22,500 nt of DNA. Source: Priapulus caudatus. Lineage: Eukaryota > Priapulida > Priapulimorpha > Priapulimorphida > Priapulidae. The DNA is taken from the NCBI RefSeq assembly GCF_000485595.1, contig NW_014577068.1, positions 482,182 through 504,681 on the forward strand, in the 5' to 3' direction. Made by a program: the position numbers and the translations under genes. Shown here in pieces: positions 15,122 to 22,500 of this stretch; position 1 is the first letter of the stretch, and each line of letters opens with the position of its first letter. The notes under the pieces were generated by a model. It had not been told where the DNA came from and did not search any database. It was given only the letters and a program-made list of their open reading frames with translations.

Positions 15122-15689
15122 TTCACTCTCATTAGGAATATCACTCTCAGCCATATGAATAAAACCAAAAAAAGCTCGGAAAAAAACAAGTAAAACAAGC
15201 TTTTTTAAAAAGCGTAATAACAAGAGATAAAATGAAAACCAAAGGAAAAACAAAAATGAAGATGATAAACATTGAAACATACGGATTGAAGAAATATATG
15301 AAAGAATTATCATTTGCCGACTCGTGTTTTGCATTTAAAAAACTTGCATGATTGAGCTCAAAAGAAATAAGTTCAGTGACGACAGGTGTAATCAATGTAA
15401 TATAAGAATATGAAAGAGGACTTGGAACATTTATATAAATGTGATAGCTATAATACTAGATATAAGGATGGTGAACAAATAGAACAGAAGGTTGGAGAGG
15501 GAACAAGCACAGGTTATATAGAAACAAGAGTTAGATTATGTGCGAAAAATTCTGGTGATTCGAAACACTAATATTTAGAGAATTGGAGGCGGCATGAATC
15601 TCCTTTTTTTCTAGATAATCCCCGCAATTCGATGAATCGAGTTCCTTGTGAAATACAAGAGAAGGAGCCAAGATACAAGATTATTATAA
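15122..15689. other. AT-rich core between nested elements
   Basis: Very A-rich on the plus strand. Minus-strand frames (15104-15395) code for Phe/Leu/Ile-rich peptides that simply reflect this composition. I see no gene. It is probably the loop of the older inverted-repeat element. Confidence 0.5.
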
Positions 15690-16428
15690 CAGGCCCGTAG
15701 CCAGCTTTATATTTGGTTCGTTTTTAAATGTTGACAATTTGTGAGGGCGCGAAGCAACCGAGCGAGGGAGCATAGCTACCGAGCCGGGGGAGGGTGCGGG
15801 TAGATTTGCAGGATGGAGATTTTGCAATTATTACACTAAAATGGAGCGATCTGGTGCACAGGCACTTGAAGCGTTTCAACTGTAAACACACGCCGCCGCC
15901 ATTGCGCGCACACTGACACATAAATATATAGCAGGTGAGAAAGCGCGATCCCAAAAATTCGCTCGACGCTCGCTGCATTTCCCACGATTTCAACACAAAT
16001 ACACATCCAACACGACTTCGCATCTTTGTTTCTCCTTCAGAAGAGAGTGTTCACTTGTTATAAAAACCATCAATGTCCTCTGTTCGTAACGAGCTGTGGT
16101 CACGCGGAATCACACAAAGACTGACGAAAGTCTGCTGCGTTCGCTAGCAACTGCGACCGGATGGTAACGAACTTTGCCCATGGTTAAAGGCGTGCGAAAG
16201 TTCGTTAAACATCGGTGCCGCAGGAACGCGGCTTCTCACCTGCTATATATTTATTGTCAGTGTGCGCGCAATGGCGGCGGCGTGTGTTTACAGTTGAAAA
16301 CGCTTCAAGTGCCTGTGATCTGGTGCATACCTGAGGTGAAATTCTGCAAAATTTTCAAATGGTAAATTTTTTTTTTTTTTTTTTGCTCGGGGGGGGGTTG
16401 TGCGACCCACCCCCTGGCCACGGGCCTG
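15690..16428. mobile_element. CAGGCCCG-ended non-autonomous element with internal inverted repeat
   Basis: A 739-bp element with 15-bp inverted termini (CAGGCCCGTAGCCAG with one mismatch), flanked by TTATAA on both sides (15684-15689, 16429-16434). Inside, about 85 bases at 15856-15942 return in near-perfect complement at 16236-16320. They include the GCCGCCGCCATTGCGCGCAC block and the ATAAATATATAGCAGGTGAGAA block. Frames on the two strands share a QCARNGGGVCLQLK peptide only because they read these complementary arms. The right end has a T-run (about 16368-16384) followed by a G-run. The superfamily is probably hAT or similar; TTATAA could be a target duplication or an extension of the palindrome. 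Confidence 0.8.
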
Positions 16429-16506
16429 TTATAATGCCATTTAATGGCAACACAGCACACTCGAAGCGGCTAGTCTGAATTAGTGTTTGTGAAAGCAAGT
16501 TATTAT

Positions 16507-17931
16507 CAGTGTCGAGACATCACGTCGCGGCCCGTCAGGCCCGCCGCGACGAGTTTTGAATGCCGGGCCTAGCAGCTCTTGATACAACAGGCCGCCTGAC
16601 ATCTACAGCTATTTGATCACCGAAAATTTCGAAAACACTGAGAAACTGTTACTGTAAGAAATCGTTTATGACATAATTAACTTCCCAGCGGTATTTATTT
16701 GAAAACTAATCCGTGATAACCGTGACATACATCGTAAACAATCCGTTCGCCCACTGCAATCAAACTTTAGTTGGCATTCAAGAAACGCTCCGGGAATTTC
16801 GGAGACGCACAAGGTTAGCCACAAGTTCCTGAAATCAGTAGCAGCGATTGGCACATACCAAAATCGATGAAGAAGTGGGTGGAGCTTACTTTTGGCCAAG
16901 TGTAGTGAAACCCTTTACATTGTGATTGCTAGGGTTTATTTTAGCTGCCACTGGTACCGTGCAGCATGCTCACTGTTCACGTGCGCTAGGTTGTGGAGTA
17001 ATTCTCACATCCCTCCCCGCGACATTCACGCTTGGATGTAAACACAATAAATTATCACTGGTAGTTATACTAAAACGATACAGTATACTGTTTTAAAAAT
17101 ATATTTAGAAGATTTAGGTAATATATCATGTTTGAATTATACAAAATAATAATAAATGTCTCAAGTTTTAACAACACGATGTTCATAAGTCACTGTACTC
17201 AAATCACGTCGTATTACTTACTAGCATGCAAACAGCAGTACAGCACCTCGATCGCACCACATCAGTTTAACCGGTTTCATCATATGTTTTTGAACAGTTT
17301 GGAAAAACTATATACATTTTATACAGGGTTAGCTAAATAAAAGCTCTCTACGTTAGAGCGCTTTGTACTGCTACAAAATACATTTACCTTGGACACACTC
17401 AACACAGACGGAATTCCCCAGTGCCCGTCAAAATTTACAGTAGCGTAAATTTTTCGTTTCACCAAAAAAGGTTGTTTCAGTTGTAAGCTAATGGACGTAT
17501 CCTGAAAGTGGCTTTAGATTGCATCTGTCAAGTTATAATTTCAAAAATTTTTCTAGGCCCCCACGCACCACATAGAAGCCCGATGTGTACCAGACTACCC
17601 AGTCATCTGTCTCTCTGCTGTCAAAGGGCAGGGTCGTAGTTACCAAGGAGCCTACATGATAACACACGATGTGGCAGTTGCCTTCAAATTGTGAGCCCCA
17701 CCGGCAAAGAAGCATAAACATCATACCGACGAGAGAAGGATAAAACCAAGGATTGATGTTAGGACATCGTATAATGACTAATAAACTAAGGAAAGAACAT
17801 AATATGTGTTTATTTACTGTAATTGCTCCCACAAAATTGGAGGGCCTACAGCTTTGCTGCGCGGCCCTCAGCTTTTAGGAGCTATAGGCCCTGCAGGCCT
17901 ACAGCTTTTTCTGCTCAGGTGGCAAACACTG
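16507..17931. mobile_element. 1.4-kb CAGTGT-ended insertion (hAT-like)
   Basis: Defined by comparison: the sequence flanking it (16443-16506 and from 17932) is contiguous in the opposite arm at 13985-14020, so 16507-17931 was inserted. It starts CAGTGTCGAGAC and ends GGCAAACACTG. The flanks GTTATTAT and CTTGATAT look like a decayed 8-bp duplication of GTTGATAT. The right end has three subterminal AAAGCTG(T)AGGCC-type repeats (17840-17915). A GC hairpin (CGTCGCGG...CCGCGACG, about 16523-16552) lies near the left end. It carries a minus-strand open frame of unknown identity. Confidence 0.6.
17533..17832 (-). pseudogene. Unidentified 99-codon open frame in insertion
   Basis: Open on the minus strand but without an ATG at its start (TTG). 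A TTCTTTCCTTAG acceptor around 17788 and a TATGTG|GTGCGT donor around 17560 would delimit a possible exon. The peptide contains hydrophobic WFYPSLVGMMFMLL followed by a Cys-containing stretch and DDWVVWYTSGFYVV. I do not recognise the family. It could be a captured or decayed host exon, a transposase remnant, or chance. Confidence 0.2.
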
Positions 17932-18061
17932 GCTTGATATACAGTAACACAAAAGAGGAGAGTGCTAATTGAGGGTATACTAGTATTTGTGAATGTGCGT
18001 TCACATATTATTTCCAGTTTTACTTGACTCTATCCAATCACCAAGATCAATGCTGTCCAGG

Positions 18062-18247
18062 CACTGGCAGCAAGATCAAGCCGCACGTCACAGCACACAA
18101 CATCGCGGCCAATTGACTATAATAATAACACGCAATTATATAATAATACTATTGTCATATATTATTATGTTGTATATATATAGTCAATGCGCCTGCGTGA
18201 TGTGCTGTACGTTCGGGACTGTGATCTTGGCTGCCAGTGTCCGCAGC
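18062..18247. mobile_element. Small palindromic MITE
   Basis: CACTGGCAGCAAGATCA at the left faces TGATCTTGGCTGCCAGTG at the right, with further matches (ACAGCAC, CAATTGACTATA against TATAGTCAATG) inward to a TA-rich centre near 18150. About 186 bp in all. No clear target duplication. It abuts the right edge of the transposon nest. Confidence 0.65.
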
Positions 18248-18480
18248 ACGCACTACCTACATAGGCCTACATAGGCCTAGCACTACCTAAGATTTTGTGA
18301 AGTCCGGCTTTTCTAGATGCAACAAACATAGTATCCCAACAACTGTTAAGTAGCCGCTTACAATCAACGAATACGCTTAAAAAACACGCTTAAAGTAGAC
18401 GAGGAAATATAAACAAGAATATACAAATTCAGGCAAGCACGTTCTTTTGGTTGTAATCAAGGTTGTAATGAGCATTGTAA
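18248..18480. other. Spacer upstream of possible gene
   Basis: Contains only a short direct repeat of CTACATAGGC (two units near 18256-18275). Nothing else seen. Confidence 0.5.
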
Positions 18481-18696
18481 ATAGATGGCGCTGCGATGTC
18501 ATCATTTTGCAAAATCCGGAAAACAAGCGAGCGCCTGCACACATTTTGCGTCTCATCGTCGGTCCTTGTTTCTGAATCAGTGAAACCGTTGTTGTCTGCG
18601 TAATATTTCTAATGTCTTAGTCAGCAAAACAGCTGTTTGTGTGAAAGTTACGTCCCAGAATCATCTTGTGTGTCTGTTTTCATATCTTGTGGTCAG
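18481..18696 (+). promoter_or_regulatory. Probable promoter and untranslated first exon of a plus-strand gene
   Basis: A strong donor, GGTCAG|GTAAGT, ends at 18696. The preceding 200 bases are less AT-rich and carry more CpG than the surroundings. They contain a YY1-like AGATGGCGCTG (18482-18492) and an ETS-like CCGGAAAA (about 18517). The ATG at 18485 opens a frame of only 32 codons and is probably not the main start. This pattern suggests a transcription start around 18480-18600; it is inference without transcript data. Confidence 0.35.
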
Positions 18697-18904
18697 GTAA
18701 GTTGGAGCTTAGCTATAAACCGGCGTTAAATGGCTGTGCAGGTGGCATTGCAGTGAGTGTTTGACAGTTGCGTGCGTGTCCGTGACCTCATTCCCAGCTC
18801 TTTTATATTTGGTGCGCTGCAGTTCACACGCTGCAGTTCGTACCAGGAGTAGGAGCGGTGCTCTTCTTCATTGCTCGCCATCTGATCGTGTGCCTATCTG
18901 AGAA

Positions 18905-18944
18905 ATGGAGTGGACAAGCCAGTCTTGGTATCGTCCTGGTGCGT
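18905..18944 (+). other. Possible first coding exon fragment
   Basis: ATG in good context (GAGAAATGG) opens MEWTSQSWYRPG and then meets two possible donors (CCTG|GTGCGT or GGTGC|GTGTTT). Read on without splicing it gives 80 residues with no family resemblance. Only the second, weaker donor (exon end 18946) is in phase with the candidate exon at 20152. Confidence 0.15.
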
Positions 18945-18949
18945 GTTTA

Positions 18950-20151
18950 TTGTGGGTGCTTTGCAGTGGTGTGCATAATAATAACCCATTGGCATTGAAG
19001 TGTGAAATGCTTTTGCTAACTCACCGTGTTGCGAGAATGCACGTTTGCGGCCATGAATTAAGCATATTTTATGGGTACATACTTGCAAAATGTGTGCTGA
19101 CTGCAGTTAGGCATTATAATATTATGATATTTACCACATACATGTAGTGATCTGTGGATTACTGCCATGCTGCATCGTATTTATGTACACAATATGGTAT
19201 GGGTTGGGTGGGGATCGAATGGCATCAGTATGTGTAATCTTCCTCTTGAAAGTCCAATCTTTTCCTACACAATCTCTAATTAGTAATAGTAATGTACATT
19301 GTAGTTTGACTAAACAGATCAAATATGCTAGTGAAGAGTTTGTTGATTTTCAGAAATTCATGATTTTGTAGAGGAATGGAGTGGTTCCATCGACTGTAGT
19401 TCCAGGGTTATCTGCAGTGTAGCCTTTGTTTCAACAACGTGCCATTTTCAGAATAGTCTAGCTTGGTAAAAAAAATCCCAGACAGCAGCTTGTGTCTAAG
19501 TGGCTCTTGTGCAATGTGACACGGCACCTCATATTCTCACTTCTGTCAGTTTCAATTCTCACTGACTGATGCGACAGATGTAAATATATATTTGATTTCC
19601 TTGATAGACATTTTGGCCGAATCTTAGTTTATCACCCGGATTAGTTTATCACATATACGAGCTATATATACACGGGTCCCAAACTAGGATTGAGCAGACA
19701 TTTGTATACATGCAATGATGCAAGTGCTGCGAGATAAACTGGTGTACTAACGAGCTGATTGTGCATCATGGTTATACCACATGGTGCACATGTATAGTGA
19801 TATATATATACATTAATACCCTATGTTACGAAAACTCGGCTTACATAAATTCGCTCATGCGTAATTTGTAAATTATAATGACTAAACTCAGGGTACAAAT
19901 GTAAAGTCGCTCTTATTGTAATTTTGTTAAAAGAATTGGTGGGTTGTTTTACAAAAAAGGTGGCGTGCTCATCGTAAAATTTATTTAATAAATATTTGGC
20001 TAGATACCGATGTTGGAGACTGGTCATCTAGATGACGTGTGTAATGTACTGCTATAGCATTAGACAGTTTGACGTACATGTGTGCTATTTATGAAATGGG
20101 TGTATTCCTGCAATCGTTCTCCTCTCCACGTAATGACCTCTGTTGCTACAG
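18950..20151. other. AT-rich stretch, probably intronic
   Basis: Lies inside the presumed intron of the gene starting near 18.5 kb. Short frames on both strands (18894-19371, 19821-20027) have no recognisable family. No repeat seen apart from scattered ATATATA runs. Confidence 0.45.
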
Positions 20152-20215
20152 GGAGCTGTACACAAAGAAGATAAGCCATAAACGAAAACCAACTTTATGT
20201 AATTTTGGCTGCCAG
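20152..20215 (+). other. Candidate 64-nt exon
   Basis: A pyrimidine-rich tract and TTGCTACAG acceptor precede it, and GCCAG|GTCAGA follows. One frame is open throughout and gives a basic, Cys-containing peptide (ELYTKKISHKRKPTLCNFGC). The two other frames have stops. No family recognised, and the splice partners are uncertain. Confidence 0.22.
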
Positions 20216-20637
20216 GTCAGAGCTTGAAACACCCTAAATAGTGTTATACTTATAGTTGTTGAAAGTTGTTATAGTGTCCTTTCCAAAATTATCATGATAC
20301 TCTGTTACATAATAATCAAAAATGCATTTACATTGTTTACTTGAATTTATAATTGCCCTTCTAATACATCTAATAATAGATCTAATTGATCTTTTCTGTG
20401 GGAACGCACCTCCAATTTTAGCTATGTACAGTTGAAGTCAGTAGGAAGACGTGATTCACATTACACACTTTCGTGTTGTGAACGTTTTTTTCTGGAATGC
20501 CATACTTCCATGATGTGGGTTATTACTGTACATAGTGCATTATGAAAACTTCCATTTCCACATATTGCTATATTTATTTAAGCATTCATCTATGGGTTAA
20601 TAATGATAGATAATGAGGTATTTTCTTCTATGTACAG
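20216..20637. other. AT-rich spacer or intron
   Basis: I see no gene, RNA or repeat here. Confidence 0.45.
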
Positions 20638-20957
20638 CAGGGTGCGAAATTAACGGGAGTCCGGAGTCAAATACACCCTGATTTACTGTCGGACTCCCTG
20701 ATTTGACATATATGCAGGAGTCCGTGTGACTCCCTGAAAATTCTGCCATTCTAACTAGTTTGTTCCAGAGCACGGCCTCGCGGAATTACCGTATTTTTTC
20801 AGTAAAAGTCCAAAGAAAATTTGGCAGACGTGCAACTGCATGAATCTTAAAAATAAGCCCACATGTATGCGTTATTGTTAATATCTTTAATTTTGAACTT
20901 CAGAATTTTGAAATTCAGAGTTGGACTCCTGTGTTCAAAAGTTAATTTCTACCCCTG
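20638..20957. mobile_element. Dispersed inverted-repeat element, copy 2 (reverse orientation)
   Basis: A 320-bp copy of the element at 1971-2281 in the opposite orientation, starting CAGGGTGCGAAATTAA and ending TTAATTTCTACCCCTG. Internal landmarks shared with copy 1 (complemented) include AAATTCTGCCAT, GGAATTACCGTATTTTTTC and TTTGGCAGACGTGC. Similarity is high in the GTGCGAAATTAA half and lower in the other. The flanks GTACAG/TACAGG give at most a 5-bp repeat. Confidence 0.75.
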
Positions 20958-21827
20958 TACAGGATATCATGTTTCATGATCATATTTCACTCTAAATGAA
21001 TGTTCAACTTCAAGCTGCAGGCATTTTTTCATTTGTGTAAATTGCAATGCGTGCTCCATGACTGTTAAGTATCTGTTAAATTGTGTTCATTTTAAGGTGT
21101 GATTGTTCTTTTTACATCTAGTTCGCAATATTTATAATAAGTAGTCATGGCTGTGATTGCCTTTTAGTTTCAAAATTGATGTGAGAAAGCGATAAACACA
21201 TGGAATAAAATAATCATACTAAGCATTCTACATATATACTACACACAGCTTATGCATGTGCTTCAGTTCAAGTTTGTGCATGTGCTTTCATGTGCAAGAT
21301 AGTGCAATAAATAGATCAAGTCCATGGAAATTTATTTATATACAGAAATATTACGGTACTGTGCAGAATATGATCATGTGCTGTCATGTAAAACTTGGTA
21401 GTCTAGGTAGTTAGAACTAAAGTAAAAAGTAGAGACTTAGTTAGCATTGAAATGGCTGAGCTATCTTGAACAAAACTGATACTGTTTTGGATTATCAGTA
21501 TCACTTCTGTTCAACTGCAATATCTTGCTGATGCAGTGTGAAACGAAGAAGATTCTTTTAGTCACGTTGAAGTAATCTTTCTTGCTTAAAAATTTCCACA
21601 GTAATTCCATTCAAAAAAAATATCGAATTGATGAACGTCACTGTCAAATTATCAGTAGCTGGTGCATTTTAATGTTTGTTAATCGGCTTCGTGGTGAAAC
21701 CGTGGGCGAGAATTAACGTTGTAAAGCGACGATCAATAGTATTAATTATATTTTCTTCTCGTGCTTGCCTCTGAATGCCACCACCTGTGTTTTCCTTGAA
21801 ATCCAACCACTCTGCATCTATATTTAG
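20958..21827. other. AT-rich spacer or intron
   Basis: Nothing recognisable. A TGCATGTGCTT(C/T) direct repeat occurs near 21255-21293. Confidence 0.45.
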
Positions 21828-21984
21828 AGGATGCTGCCACCAAAACTGTGGAGCTTGGCTCTCGTACTAAAACAACAAATTACACTGCGTCCAAACTGCT
21901 GCTGCTACTGCTGCTGCCGCCGCTGCCCGCCACCGCTGCCTAGGATTGAAGGCACACTGCAGTTCTGCAGTTGCAGGTTGCTAA
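21828..21984 (+). other. Candidate exon with CTG/CCG triplet tract
   Basis: A TATATTTAG acceptor precedes AGGATGCTGCCACC; the ATG frame (from 21831) passes through a CTG-rich triplet tract (about 21895-21940) coding NCCCYCCCRRCPPPLP and reaches a possible TTGCAG|GTTGCT donor. A Cys string next to Pro recalls palmitoylated cysteine-string segments such as those of RGSZ-type proteins. The same tract reads poly-Leu in another frame, so the Cys run may just reflect the triplet repeat. Identity unknown. Confidence 0.25.
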
Positions 21985-22213
21985 CGGGCGGAAGCAGCGG
22001 AACTCGGCAAAGAAGATGCGTCATTTCTCCCCTCAGGACTGCCGCCTATCTATGCTGCAGCAGAGCCACGGTAACTGCTCGCCTTATGGAACATGTGCGC
22101 GAGTTTTTGGGGAGGCGGTGGCGATGGTGGTTTTTTCATGTGATTTTGTGAGTCAAGATTTGAGTAGCAGCGAGCGTAGTGTAAGTAGGGTCAGAGGTCA
22201 TAGCAGTGGATAA
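21985..22213 (+). other. GC-richer open stretch, possible exon continuation
   Basis: The frame reading VANGRKQRNSAKKMRHFSP is open to a TGA beyond 22210 and includes a possible CCACG|GTAACT donor near 22071. Composition differs from the AT-rich surroundings, which favours exonic sequence or a CpG-rich promoter. No family recognised. Confidence 0.2.
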
Positions 22214-22500
22214 TAATTCTTCACGTGTCGTTGTCTTTATGTGCTTAATATAGTGTGGCTTCTCTCCATTGGGTATCTTTATCGGTCAAAGGTGGCTGCT
22301 GCTTCTAAGGTCACTGTAATCGGAAAGGTTCTAGTCAACAAAGTTGCAAACAAACCGGGGCTGCCTCTGAGGACATTTCAGAAATGTATCCATAAAAAAA
22401 ACTTGTTATAATTTTTTCAATTGTTAGAATAATATAGGAACAATAATCTAGATGTGTTTACACACGCTGATCGTGGGACCTTTTATTTGTTTCTAGCTTT
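22214..22500. other. Right-edge stretch
   Basis: One plus-strand frame (about 22240-22410, beyond a TTAATATAG acceptor-like site) gives a basic peptide with repeated KV and NK pairs that I do not recognise. No firm feature; any gene here would continue past the window. Confidence 0.25.

Larger units (their letters stand above)
13926..18033. mobile_element. Older inverted-repeat element split by later insertions
   Basis: The left arm (13926-14084) reappears in complement as two pieces on the right, 16443-16506 and 17932-18033. Shared blocks include GAACGCACATTCACAAATA (left) and its complement near 17985-18003, and GCTTTCACAAAAACTAATGC (left) with the complement near 16478-16497. The right arm is interrupted by the 16507-17931 element and the left is followed by the hAT MITE at 14085. 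Between the arms lie a 635-bp foldback, an AT-rich core (15122-15689) and the CAGGCCCG element. The outer ends are eroded, so the true length is uncertain. Confidence 0.7.

Noticed and set aside
15724-16365. Apparent pair of related genes on opposite strands (QCARNGGGVCLQLK)
   Set aside because: The similarity is due to complementary internal arms of one transposon; no conserved domain and no sensible start.
16523-16552. tRNA- or ncRNA-like GC hairpin
   Set aside because: Single short hairpin without cloverleaf arms or A/B boxes; it lies near the end of a transposon-like insertion.

Overview
This is eukaryotic nuclear DNA, most likely from a marine invertebrate animal. A demosponge or cnidarian is my guess; the sequence does not settle the phylum. 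The grounds are spliced genes with GT-AG introns, two animal-type proteins (a Gemin6 homologue and an NDUFAF7 homologue), AATAAA/ATTAAA poly(A) signals, TTAGGG telomere-type repeats, and many short non-autonomous DNA transposons. I found no operons, rRNA, tRNA or CRISPR array.

Layout. 1-663: a palindrome- and trinucleotide-rich stretch, then a TATA-like promoter region. 664-2897 (+): GEMIN6 homologue in two exons. Its intron carries a foldback element with telomere repeats and one copy of a dispersed inverted-repeat element. 3784-9634 (-): NDUFAF7 homologue in nine exons, tail to tail with GEMIN6. Its reading frame was rebuilt across all eight splice junctions and gives about 451 residues. 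The introns hold a CCTG/CA compound microsatellite and a pogo/Tigger-like element. 10274-11155: a second TA-flanked pogo/Tigger-like element. 11368-13371: a composite repeat region containing a smaller CAGTG-ended element, a G-rich tract and a SINE/MITE-like repeat ending in a GGAC microsatellite. 13926-18247: a nest of transposons. An older inverted-repeat element is interrupted by a hAT-type MITE with a perfect 8-bp target duplication, a 635-bp foldback, a 739-bp CAGGCCCG-ended element and a 1.4-kb CAGTGT-ended element; a small palindrome follows. 18480-22500: probable 5' end of a further plus-strand gene (strong splice donor, candidate small exons), plus the second copy of the dispersed element. 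I cannot identify this gene.

The two confident genes are housekeeping in nature. GEMIN6 belongs to the SMN complex that loads Sm cores on snRNAs. NDUFAF7 is a mitochondrial arginine methyltransferase needed to assemble respiratory complex I. Nothing suggests they act together; they are simply convergent neighbours. I see no convincing undescribed system. The most unusual items are the telomere-repeat foldback next to the GEMIN6 splice donor, an in-frame 22-residue duplication in NDUFAF7, a possible duplicated cassette exon in NDUFAF7, and the transposon nest.
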